A stretch of DNA of 64,000 bases from JBGAQP01 sp044220635 (GTDB taxonomy: Bacteria > Pseudomonadota > Gammaproteobacteria > Burkholderiales > Usitatibacteraceae): NCBI GenBank assembly GCA_044220635.1, contig JBGAQP010000003.1, positions 62,001-126,000 of the forward strand, written 5' to 3'. This document shows positions 53,936 through 61,169 of this stretch, one piece after another. The position numbers and the translations under genes are program-made. Under the pieces are notes generated by a model. It worked only from the letters and a program-made list of their open reading frames with translations. It searched no databases and had not been told where the DNA came from. Numbering within the stretch: the first letter of the stretch is position 1; every line of letters begins with the position of its first letter.

Positions 53936-54415
53936 TCACATCGGCCGGGTCTTCGCGCCGTAGTGGCGGTCCGCGGTGAGCTGCGCCGAGACCGCCTTCC
54001 ACCGGCCGTCGATCTTCGCGTACACGTCGGTGTAGCGCGTCGCGCGCACGCTTCCGTCGGTGCGCGTCACCACGGTGTTCGCGGTCACCACCGCGGTCCC
54101 GCCGGGATACACCCGCACCACGACGTCCTCGACGTGGGCGTCGCGGATCCCGGCGCCCTGGTCGGGATAGGCGAGGAAATCGGCCTTGCCGAGGACGCTT
54201 CCGTCGCCGGCGATGCACACGAAATGCTCGGCGAGGTTCTCGCGATACCAGGCGTGGTCGCGCTCGCGCCAGGAGCGGAAGTAGTGGGCGTTCATCGCGC
54301 GCACGGCTTCCACCTCGGGCCCTTCCAGCAGGGCTTCGGCGGCGGCGCCGGGAAGCGCTGCGCAAAGGGTCAGGGCGAGAGCGAGCGGGGCGAGGGCGCG
54401 GGCGGCTGTGATCAC
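53936..54415 (-). CDS. Exported SnoaL/NTF2-like protein
   Basis: A 159-residue protein with a Sec signal (1-26, ARALAPLALALTLCAALPGAAA) and an NTF2-like cone fold: VRAMNAHYFRSWRERDHAWYRENLAEHFVCIAGDG at the start, VRVYPGGTAVVTANTVVT, YTDVYAKIDGRWKAVSAQLT. It matches nuclear transport factor 2-like proteins of unknown ligand (DUF4440 type). The start is the GTG at 54415, with CAGGAG 8-13 bases upstream. Divergent from the MocR regulator, so probably its target. Confidence 0.78.
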   Translation of the reverse strand: MITAARALAPLALALTLCAALPGAAAEALLEGPEVEAVRAMNAHYFRSWRERDHAWYRENLAEHFVCIAGDGSVLGKADFLAYPDQGAGIRDAHVEDVVVRVYPGGTAVVTANTVVTRTDGSVRATRYTDVYAKIDGRWKAVSAQLTADRHYGAKTRPM

Positions 54416-54472
54416 GGCGGTCTCCTGGGCAGGGGGCGTCCATTGACGCGGCGCCGGGAAGACTATGCAATG

Positions 54473-54531
54473 AGTGGTCCCATGAAAAGCCCCAATCCGT
54501 GAACTTTCCAGGGAACCACTTTCCGTGGTCC
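54473..54531. promoter_or_regulatory. Candidate MocR operator: three GTGGTCC-type repeats
   Basis: AGTGGTCCC at 54473-54481, its inverse GGGAACCACT at 54511-54520 and CGTGGTCC at 54524-54531, in the gap between two divergent genes. MocR/PdxR-type regulators bind direct or inverted repeats of this style. The last repeat overlaps the mocR start codon. Confidence 0.5.
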
Positions 54532-55991
54532 TGAGCGAGGCGATCGCCGCGCGCCTCGCGGCGGGCGGCACGGCCCCCCTCGTCCGCCGCATCGACGCGG
54601 CGATCCGCTCGCTCATCCTCTCGGGCGAGCTCGCCGCGGGCCGGCGCCTGCCCTCCTCGCGCGAGCTCGCCGCCGACCTCGGCGTCGGGCGCAATACCGT
54701 GGTCCACGCCTACGAGCAGCTCCTCGCCGAGGGTTACCTCGCGAGCCGCGCCGGCGCGGGCACCTTCGTCCCCGACGCCCTGCCCGCGCGCCGCCCGGTG
54801 CCTCCACCGGCATCCCCGGGGTCGCCGCGGCGCGCGGCCGCGCGGCTGTCGTCCCGGGCGGCCGCGGTGCTCGGCGAGGCGGGCATCCTCGGGGGCGGGG
54901 CCTTCGCGACCTGCGTGCCCGACCTGGGCCGCTTTCCCTTCCCCCTGTGGCGGCGGCTCCTCGCGCGCGCCTGGCGCGAGGTGCGCGCCCGCGAGCTCGC
55001 CTACGAGGCGCCCTGCGGCCACGAGGGGCTGCGCGCGCAGATCGCGGAGTACGTCCGGCTCACGCGCCAGGTGCGCTGTGACCCGGCTCAGGTGATCGTG
55101 GTGAACGGCGCGCAGCACGGCCTCGACCTGTGCGCGCGATTGCTCGCCGACGCCGGGGACCGGGCCTGGGTCGAGGACCCGGGTTACCCCGGGGCGCGGC
55201 GCGCCTTCCGCGCCGCGGACCTCGAGCTCGTGCCGATCCCGGTGGACGCCGAGGGGCTCGCGCCCTCGGCCGCGCGCCGCCCCCCGCCGCCCCGCCTCGT
55301 GTACATCACGCCCTCGCACCAGTTTCCGACCGGGGTGGTCACCAGCCTCGCGCGGCGCCGCGAGCTGCTCGCGCTCGCCGCGCGCCATGGCGCGTGGATC
55401 CTCGAGGACGACTACGACGGGGAATTCCGCATGTCGGGGCCGCCGATCGCCTCGCTCCAGGGCATCGACGAGGCGGGGCGCGTCGTCTACGTCGGGACCT
55501 TCAGCAAGGCGCTCTTCCCGGCGATCCGGATCGGCTACCTCGTGGTGCCCGCCGCGCTCGTCGGGCGCTTCTCGGATGCGGTGGCGCGCCTCACCCTCGC
55601 CGGTCCCCGGGTCGGACAGGCGGCGCTTTGCGCGTTCCTGCGCGAGGGCCACTTCGCCGCCCACGTCCGGCGGATGCGCGCCCTCTACACCGAACGCCGC
55701 GGGCTGCTGCTCGACGCCTGGGAGCGCGAACTCGGCGGCTTCGCGCCGCTCTCGGGGGTCGACACCGGGATGCACGTCCTCGCGAGCCTGCCGCGGGGGA
55801 CGGACGCCGCCCTGAGCCGCGAAGCCGCCCGGCAGGGCCTCGTCGCGCAGTCGCTCGCGAGCCTCTTCCTCGGGCGGCCTTCGCGCTCCGGGCTGGTGCT
55901 CGGCTATGGCGCCGTGCACGAACGCGAACTCCCGCGCCGGGCAACGGCCCTCGCGCGGCTGGTGGCCGCCGCGCAACGCCACCCTCGATGA
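54525..55991 (+). CDS. MocR/PdxR-family transcriptional regulator
   Basis: A 488-residue fusion of a GntR winged helix (residues 1-75, IRSLILSGELAAGRRLPSSRELAADLGVGRNTVVHAYEQLLAEGYL in pieces) and a class I aminotransferase-like domain that binds PLP. Pieces: VIVVNGAQHGLDLCARLLADAGD, YITPSHQFPTGV, WILEDDYDGEFR and the PLP-lysine K328 in TFSKALFPAIR. The start is the GTG at 54525, the only candidate before the helix-turn-helix. It may control itself and the divergent SnoaL gene. A DUF2917 gene follows 140 bases downstream. Confidence 0.9.
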   Translation: MVLSEAIAARLAAGGTAPLVRRIDAAIRSLILSGELAAGRRLPSSRELAADLGVGRNTVVHAYEQLLAEGYLASRAGAGTFVPDALPARRPVPPPASPGSPRRAAARLSSRAAAVLGEAGILGGGAFATCVPDLGRFPFPLWRRLLARAWREVRARELAYEAPCGHEGLRAQIAEYVRLTRQVRCDPAQVIVVNGAQHGLDLCARLLADAGDRAWVEDPGYPGARRAFRAADLELVPIPVDAEGLAPSAARRPPPPRLVYITPSHQFPTGVVTSLARRRELLALAARHGAWILEDDYDGEFRMSGPPIASLQGIDEAGRVVYVGTFSKALFPAIRIGYLVVPAALVGRFSDAVARLTLAGPRVGQAALCAFLREGHFAAHVRRMRALYTERRGLLLDAWERELGGFAPLSGVDTGMHVLASLPRGTDAALSREAARQGLVAQSLASLFLGRPSRSGLVLGYGAVHERELPRRATALARLVAAAQRHPR

Positions 55992-56132
55992 GCCCCTGAC
56001 GGGGCGGCCCGTTGGGCGAGGAAAACTAAGCCTTCGACTGACTTTTTATCGTTTGCCCCCCGCTTCGCTGCGGTGCAGCATGGTTCCACGGCGGACCGGT
56101 TTTCGGCCCGCGCGAACCGCGAAAGAAAGACC

Positions 56133-56378
56133 ATGCTGCTGAAATTCCCGTCGTCCCGAGTCGCCCTGAAGCCCGGCGAGGTGCTCACCCTCGTCGACGC
56201 GAAGGGCATGAGCATCCGCCCCTGCGGCGCCCAGGTCTGGATCACCGAGGAAGGCGACAACACCGACTTCGTGGTGCGTCCCGGCGAGGACTTCGTCGTC
56301 GGCCACGCGGGCCGCACCCTCGTCCAGGCCCTCGAGCCCACCTGGGTCGACCTGGAAGAGAAGCAGCTCGCCGCCTGA
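56133..56378 (+). CDS. DUF2917 small protein, module 2
   Basis: An 81-residue DUF2917 protein: VALKPGEVLTLVDAKGMSIRP, then QVWITEEGDNTDFVVRPGEDFVVG and GRTLVQALEPTWVDLEE. Predicted small beta-rich fold, function unknown. It is closer to module 3 (57501) than to module 1. It lies downstream of the MocR gene in the same direction and tail to tail with a LysR gene at 56418-57380. Start ATG at 56133. Confidence 0.78.
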   Translation: MLLKFPSSRVALKPGEVLTLVDAKGMSIRPCGAQVWITEEGDNTDFVVRPGEDFVVGHAGRTLVQALEPTWVDLEEKQLAA

Positions 56379-56417
56379 GGCGAGCCGGCTCCCGACCGCC
56401 GCCGGCCCCGGCGGCGG

Positions 56418-57380
56418 CTAGCGTTTGCCGCGTTTGCGCGGCGCGCGCGCCACCGAGGGCGCGCCCTCGCCCGCGAATTCCCTTTTCAGCCACTCGACGA
56501 AGGCCTTCGCTTCCGGCCGTCCTTGCGCGCCCGGCGCGAGCACCGCGTGGAACGCGCGCGCGATCTGCGCCTTCCGGTCGAAGAGCGCCACGAGCCGGCC
56601 CTCGCGCAGGTGCGACTCGACGAGCGTCATGCGCCCGAGCGCGACGCCCTGGCCGTGGAGCGCCGCGTTGAGCACCTGGTCGTACTGGTCGTAGGTGAGC
56701 GAGCTCTCGGAAACCGGGTTCTCGAGGCCCCTCGCCTCGAACCACGCCGCCCAGGTGAGCCAGGGCCAGCGCCCCTGCGGGTCGTGCAGGTGGAGCATCA
56801 CGTGGCGCGCGAGGTCCCCGGGCCTCGCGAGCGGCGCCTTCGCGCCCCGCAGGTAGTCGGGGCTCGCCACCGGGGCGAGGCTCTCGCCCGCCAGCCGCAC
56901 GGCGCCCGCAGGCTCCCGGCCCGAGGGGCAGTCGCGGATCGCGAGATCGATGCCCTCGCGCGCGAGGTCGAGCACCTCGTGGGTCGCGGCGATGCGCACG
57001 TCGATGCCCGGGTGCGCCTGCCGGAAGCGCGCGAGCCGCGGCACCAGCCAGATCGAGGCGAAGGACACCGTGCACGTGACGGTGAGCACGTGCCCGCGGG
57101 TGGATTCGCGCAGACGCTGGGTGGCGGCGCGGATCTCGGCGAGCGCCGCGGAGGCCGCGCGGTAGTAGGCCTGCCCCGCCTCGGTGAGCGCGAGCGCCTT
57201 GTGGCGGCGCTCGAAGAGCTTCGCGCCGAGGAAGTCCTCGAGCGCCTGCACCTGGCGGCTCACCGCCGACTGGGTGAGGAAGAGCTCCGCGGCGGCCTGG
57301 GTGAACGACAGGCGCCGCGCGGCCGCCTCGAAGCCGCGCACGAGGTCCAGGGGCGGGAGGGGCCGGTTCCGGTTATGCAT
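56418..57380 (-). CDS. LysR-family transcriptional regulator, GcvA-like (module 3)
   Basis: A 320-residue LysR regulator: LPPLDLVRGFEAAARRLSFTQAAAEL and FLTQSAVSRQVQALEDFLGAKLF form the DNA-binding domain; the effector domain follows from about 95. The final residues are very basic (RAPRKRGKR). It is divergent from the module 3 DUF2917 gene, with three ATTCCC-type repeats in the gap, so it probably controls that gene. Confidence 0.88.
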   Translation of the reverse strand: MHNRNRPLPPLDLVRGFEAAARRLSFTQAAAELFLTQSAVSRQVQALEDFLGAKLFERRHKALALTEAGQAYYRAASAALAEIRAATQRLRESTRGHVLTVTCTVSFASIWLVPRLARFRQAHPGIDVRIAATHEVLDLAREGIDLAIRDCPSGREPAGAVRLAGESLAPVASPDYLRGAKAPLARPGDLARHVMLHLHDPQGRWPWLTWAAWFEARGLENPVSESSLTYDQYDQVLNAALHGQGVALGRMTLVESHLREGRLVALFDRKAQIARAFHAVLAPGAQGRPEAKAFVEWLKREFAGEGAPSVARAPRKRGKR

Positions 57381-57400
57381 GCGCTGGGCTCATGCAGGAC

Positions 57401-57474
57401 ATTCCCCTTTCTCGTTTGCGGCGCCCTGCCTCCAAGGGAATACTGGCGCCGTCCGGGAGGCATTGTGCATTCCC
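57401..57474. promoter_or_regulatory. Three ATTCCC repeats in a divergent promoter region
   Basis: ATTCCC at 57401-57406 and 57469-57474 and its inverse GGGAAT at 57436-57441, between the LysR gene and the DUF2917 gene. The first two form an inverted pair with centres 35 bases apart. A candidate binding region, not a proven one. Confidence 0.35.
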
Positions 57475-57500
57475 GGTACGCATCCAGCAAGGAGACCGCG

Positions 57501-57764
57501 ATGAACCTGAGCCTGAACGAACCCGAGTTCGCCCTCGCCCCCGGCGAGGTCGCCACCCTCGACGACGCCTGCGGCGCGGCCATCCGCGCGCACGGGGGCG
57601 CGCTGTGGATCACCGAGGAAGGCGTGCTCGAGGACTTCGTCGTCGCCCCGGGCGAGTCTTTCGTCGTGCGCCGGGACGGGCGCACGCTCGTCCAGGCGAT
57701 CGAGGCCGCGTGGATCACGGTCCGCGAGCACGCCTCGCCCTGCCCGCCCGCCACCTGCCATTGA
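57501..57764 (+). CDS. DUF2917 small protein, module 3
   Basis: An 87-residue DUF2917 protein: FALAPGEVATLDDACGAAIRA, ALWITEEGVLEDFVVAPGESFVVR, GRTLVQAIEAAWITVRE, then a short tail with two cysteines. Same core as modules 1 and 2. The ATG at 57501 has AAGGAG 9-14 bases upstream. Divergent from a LysR gene and followed after 10 bases by a 69-residue gene. Confidence 0.8.
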   Translation: MNLSLNEPEFALAPGEVATLDDACGAAIRAHGGALWITEEGVLEDFVVAPGESFVVRRDGRTLVQAIEAAWITVREHASPCPPATCH

Positions 57765-57774
57765 GGAGACGCCC

Positions 57775-57984
57775 ATGGAAGCGAACCTCGCCGCCTCGCC
57801 CTGGTACGCCGCCGGACTGCGGTCGTTCGCCCGCGCCCTGGACGGGCTCGCCGCGCGCCTGGAGCACCCCCGCGCCGCCGCGCGGGCCGAGCCCCGCCTG
57901 CACCATTTCTCCGCGGACGAATACCTGAAGGACGTTCGCCACCGCGTCGCCGTCGGCGCCCACCGGCTCTCCCAGTACTACTGA
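57775..57984 (+). CDS. Small hypothetical protein after DUF2917 module 3
   Basis: A 69-residue soluble protein, mostly helical, with ASPWYAAGLRSFARALDGLAARLEHP in its first half and HFSADEYLKDVRHRVAVGAH in the second. No family recognised. The ATG at 57775 follows the DUF2917 stop by 10 bases with GAGGAG upstream, so the pair is an operon. Converges on menE with an 10-base gap. Confidence 0.6.
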   Translation: MEANLAASPWYAAGLRSFARALDGLAARLEHPRAAARAEPRLHHFSADEYLKDVRHRVAVGAHRLSQYY

Positions 57985-57994
57985 TCCGGGCTTC

Positions 57995-59362
57995 TCAGCC
58001 GGCGCCGGCAACGCGCCGGCGCAGCGCCACCCGGTCGGGCTTGCCGCTGGTGAGCCGCGGGATCGCGGCGCAAGGCTCGATGCGCGGCCGCTTGTAGCGC
58101 GCGAGCCGGGCCGCGAGGAAGCCCTCGAGGTCCGCGGCTTCGCCGCCCCGGAAGACCACGAAGGCGAGGGGCACCTCGCCCCAGCGCGCGTCGGGCACCC
58201 CGACGACCGCCGCGTCGGCCACCGCGGGGTGCTCGCGCAGCGCCTGCTCGACCTCCGCCGGATACACGTTCTCGCCGCCCGAGACGATGAGGTCGTCGCG
58301 GCGCGCGAGCACGCGCAGTCCCCCCACGGCGTCGATCTCCCCGAGGTCGCCCGTGCGCAGCCAACGGCCGTGGAGCGCGGCCGCCGTCGCCCCGGGATCG
58401 TCGAGGTAGCCGCGCATCACGATCGGCCCTCCGACCTCGATCGTGCCGTCGCCGGCGATGCGGATCCCGACGCCGGGCAGCGCGCGCCCGACGGCCCGTG
58501 CGGCCGCCGGCCCGCCGGGGCTCGCGACCGCGACCATCGACCCCGCTTCGGTGAGCCCGTAGCTCGCGAGCGCCTGCGGGCAGCGCTCGAGGAGCGCGGA
58601 AGGCACGGGGCCGCCGCCCACGACCGCCGCGCGCAGGCTCGCGGGAAGCGGCCGGCCGCCGCGAAGCGCGAGCACCCGCTCGAGCGTGGCCGCGACGAAC
58701 GAGGCGTGCGTGACCGCCTCGGCTTCGATCGCGCGGTCGAGATCCTCGGCGGAAAAGGACTCGGGCAGCACGACCGCGGCGCCCGCGAGCGCCGCGCGGT
58801 GCAGGATCGCGAGGCCGCCCACGTGGAAGAAGGGCAGCGAGGCGAGCCAGCGGTCCCCGGGACCGAAGGCGAGCGCGGCATTGACGGCTTGCGCGCTCGC
58901 GAAGTGGTTCCCCCGCGTGAGCAGCGCGCCCTTGGGCCGGCCGGTGGTGCCGGAGGTGAAGACGAGGGTCTGGTCGCGGCCGGGATCCCCGGTCGCATCG
59001 GCGGCCGCGGCGGGCCGGATCCGCCGCCATTCGTCGAAGGCGACGAAGCGCGCCGCGCCGGGCCGGCGCGCGGCGAGCGCGTCGGAGGCGATGACGAGCG
59101 CGATCCGCGCGCGCTCGACCTGCCAGGCGACCTCCGCGTCGACGAGCCGCGTGTTGAGCGGGACGAGCAGCGCGCCGCGGCGCGCCGCGGCGTGCGCGAT
59201 CGCCACCCATTCCGCGCCGTTCTCCGCCCAGAGGCCGACGCGCGAGCCCGCCGCCACGCCCAGCGCACCGAGGCGCCCGGAGGCGAGCGCGATGCGCTCC
59301 TCGAGCGCCGAGAAGCCGAGCCGGTCGTTGCCGGCGACGAGCGCGAGCGCCTCGGCGTTCAC
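57995..59362 (-). CDS. menE: O-succinylbenzoate-CoA ligase
   Basis: Activates o-succinylbenzoate to its CoA ester in menaquinone synthesis. The product has 455 residues. Adenylation motifs: FTSGTTGRPKGALL at about 135-148, ASYGLTEAGS, GRWLRTGDLGEID, RRDDLIVSGGENVYPAEVEQALREHPAV (in pieces) and the C-terminal lysine in PRLTSGKPDRVALRR. The GTG start at 59362 overlaps the menC TGA by 4 bases. Identity as MenE rests on the operon; the sequence alone shows an AMP-forming acyl-CoA ligase. Confidence 0.88.
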   Translation of the reverse strand: MNAEALALVAGNDRLGFSALEERIALASGRLGALGVAAGSRVGLWAENGAEWVAIAHAAARRGALLVPLNTRLVDAEVAWQVERARIALVIASDALAARRPGAARFVAFDEWRRIRPAAAADATGDPGRDQTLVFTSGTTGRPKGALLTRGNHFASAQAVNAALAFGPGDRWLASLPFFHVGGLAILHRAALAGAAVVLPESFSAEDLDRAIEAEAVTHASFVAATLERVLALRGGRPLPASLRAAVVGGGPVPSALLERCPQALASYGLTEAGSMVAVASPGGPAAARAVGRALPGVGIRIAGDGTIEVGGPIVMRGYLDDPGATAAALHGRWLRTGDLGEIDAVGGLRVLARRDDLIVSGGENVYPAEVEQALREHPAVADAAVVGVPDARWGEVPLAFVVFRGGEAADLEGFLAARLARYKRPRIEPCAAIPRLTSGKPDRVALRRRVAGAG

Positions 59363-60342
59363 GCGGCGCTCGCCTTCAGGCGCACGCCGAGCCCCGGGCC
59401 GGCGGGCAGGTGCAGCCGCCCCTCGCGCGGCGCCTCGAGGCCTTCGAGCGGCGCGTCCTCGAGGAGCTCCACGGTCGCGAGCCCGTGGGCGCGTTCCGGC
59501 CCGGGAAGCGCCGCGGCGAGGTGCAGGGCGCCGGCCACGCCCACGGCGGTATCGAAGGACGAGCTCACCACGACGCCGAGCCCTGCCTCCAGCGCCGCGA
59601 GCGCGATGTCGAGCGAGGCGCGCAATCCGCCGAGCTGCATGGGCTTGAGCACGAGCAGGTCCGCGCGGCCCCCACGCACCGCCTTCCACGCCGCCTGCGC
59701 CGAGGCGGCGTCGAGGGCGACCGGAATCCCGATGCGCCGGCGCAGGGCCGCGGGGTGGCCCTCGACGGGGTCCTCGACGTACTCGATGTCGAAGCGCTCG
59801 ACGGCGCGCAGCACCGCGACCGCCCGCGCCTCGTCCCAGGCGCCGTTCGCGTCCAGCCGCAGGCGCACCGCGTCGCCCACGCGCGCGCGGATCGCGGCGA
59901 CGCGCTCGATGTCGCGCGCGGCCTCGGCCGCCCCCACCTTGAGCTTGAGCGTGCGGAATCCCCGGGCGACGGCCTGCGCGGCCTCGCGCGCCGCCTCGTC
60001 CGCGGTCGTCGCGAAGCACAGCGCGTTCACCTCGACCGACGATCGCGGCTCGTCGCCGAGCAGCGCCGCGATCGGGCGGCCCGCGCCCTGCGCCTCGAGG
60101 TCGAGGTTCGCGAGCCCGAAGGCCGCCTCGCGGAAGGCGGGCCGCTCGAGCGCGGCCGCGAGCTGCTCTTCGGAACCCGGCGGCGGCAGCGGCGCCACTT
60201 CCCCCAGGCCCACGGCGCCCTCCTCGCCGGGCAACGCGAGCCAGGCGCCGCGCCGGACGTCCCACAGCGCGGCCGCGGTGGCGACCGGCCGGCGCAGCCG
60301 GATCGCGTAGGCGAAGAACGGCGGGGCGATCGCGCTCGTCAA
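59359..60342 (-). CDS. menC: o-Succinylbenzoate synthase
   Basis: Enolase-superfamily enzyme dehydrating SHCHC to o-succinylbenzoate. The product has 327 residues. Features: acid-base lysine in RTLKLKVG, metal ligands in [19 protein letters not shown] and [10 protein letters not shown], and the second lysine in [11 protein letters not shown]. The start is the TTG at 60342, overlapping the menB TGA by 4 bases; there is no ATG near the [16 protein letters not shown]-terminus. Confidence 0.88.
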   Translation of the reverse strand: MTSAIAPPFFAYAIRLRRPVATAAALWDVRRGAWLALPGEEGAVGLGEVAPLPPPGSEEQLAAALERPAFREAAFGLANLDLEAQGAGRPIAALLGDEPRSSVEVNALCFATTADEAAREAAQAVARGFRTLKLKVGAAEAARDIERVAAIRARVGDAVRLRLDANGAWDEARAVAVLRAVERFDIEYVEDPVEGHPAALRRRIGIPVALDAASAQAAWKAVRGGRADLLVLKPMQLGGLRASLDIALAALEAGLGVVVSSSFDTAVGVAGALHLAAALPGPERAHGLATVELLEDAPLEGLEAPREGRLHLPAGPGLGVRLKASAA

Positions 60343-61169
60343 GGCAGCCGGCGGAAGCGCCCGAAATCGGGGCGGCGTTTCTCGACGTAGGCGTTGCGGC
60401 CTTCCTGCGCCTCCTCGGTCATGTAGAACAGCAGCGTCGCGTTGCCCGCGAGCTCCTGCAGGCCCGCCTCGCCGTCGGTGCGCGCGTTGAACGCGCTCTT
60501 CAGGCACCGGAGCGCGAGCGGGCTGTGCTGCAGGATCTCGCGGCACATCACCACCGTCTCGCGCTCGAGGTCGGCGAGCGGCACCACGGCGTTCACGAGC
60601 CCCATGGCGAGCGCCTGAGCGGCGTCGTACTGCCGGCAGGTGAACCAGATCTCCTTCGCCTTCTTCGGGCCGACGAGGTCCGCGAGCACGCTCGCGCCGA
60701 AGCCGCCGTCGAAGCTCCCGACGCGCGGGCCGGTCTGCCCGAAGCGCGCGTTGTCGGCGGCGATCGTGAGGTCGCAGACCACGTGCAGCACGTGGCCGCC
60801 GCCGATCGCATAGCCCGCGACCATCGCGATCACGGGCTTCGGGCAGGAGCGGATCTGCCTCTGCAGGTCGAGGACGTTCAGGCGCGGCACGCCGTCGGGT
60901 CCCACGTAGCCGGCCTCGCCCCGCACGCGCTGGTCGCCTCCCGAGCAGAAGGCCTTGTCGCCCGCGCCCGTGAGGACGACGACGCCGATCGCCGGGTCCT
61001 CGCGCGCGTCCTCGAGCGCGCGCGCGAGCTCGCGCAGCGTCGTGGGCCGGAAGGCGTTGCGCACCTCCGGCCGGTTGATCGTGAGCTTCGCGATCCCCTC
61101 GGCCTTGTGATAGAGGATGTCCGCGTACTTCCCCGCCGCCTTCCAGGCGATCCGCTTGGCTGCGCTCAT
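60339..61169 (-). CDS. menB: 1,4-Dihydroxy-2-naphthoyl-CoA synthase
   Basis: Crotonase-fold enzyme closing the naphthoate ring. The product has 276 residues, family length. Key blocks: [23 protein letters not shown], the oxyanion-hole [52 protein letters not shown] (in pieces, a MenB hallmark) and C-terminal [20 protein letters not shown]. The ATG at 61169 overlaps the menDH stop by 4 bases. Confidence 0.95.
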   Translation of the reverse strand: MSAAKRIAWKAAGKYADILYHKAEGIAKLTINRPEVRNAFRPTTLRELARALEDAREDPAIGVVVLTGAGDKAFCSGGDQRVRGEAGYVGPDGVPRLNVLDLQRQIRSCPKPVIAMVAGYAIGGGHVLHVVCDLTIAADNARFGQTGPRVGSFDGGFGASVLADLVGPKKAKEIWFTCRQYDAAQALAMGLVNAVVPLADLERETVVMCREILQHSPLALRCLKSAFNARTDGEAGLQELAGNATLLFYMTEEAQEGRNAYVEKRRPDFGRFRRLP

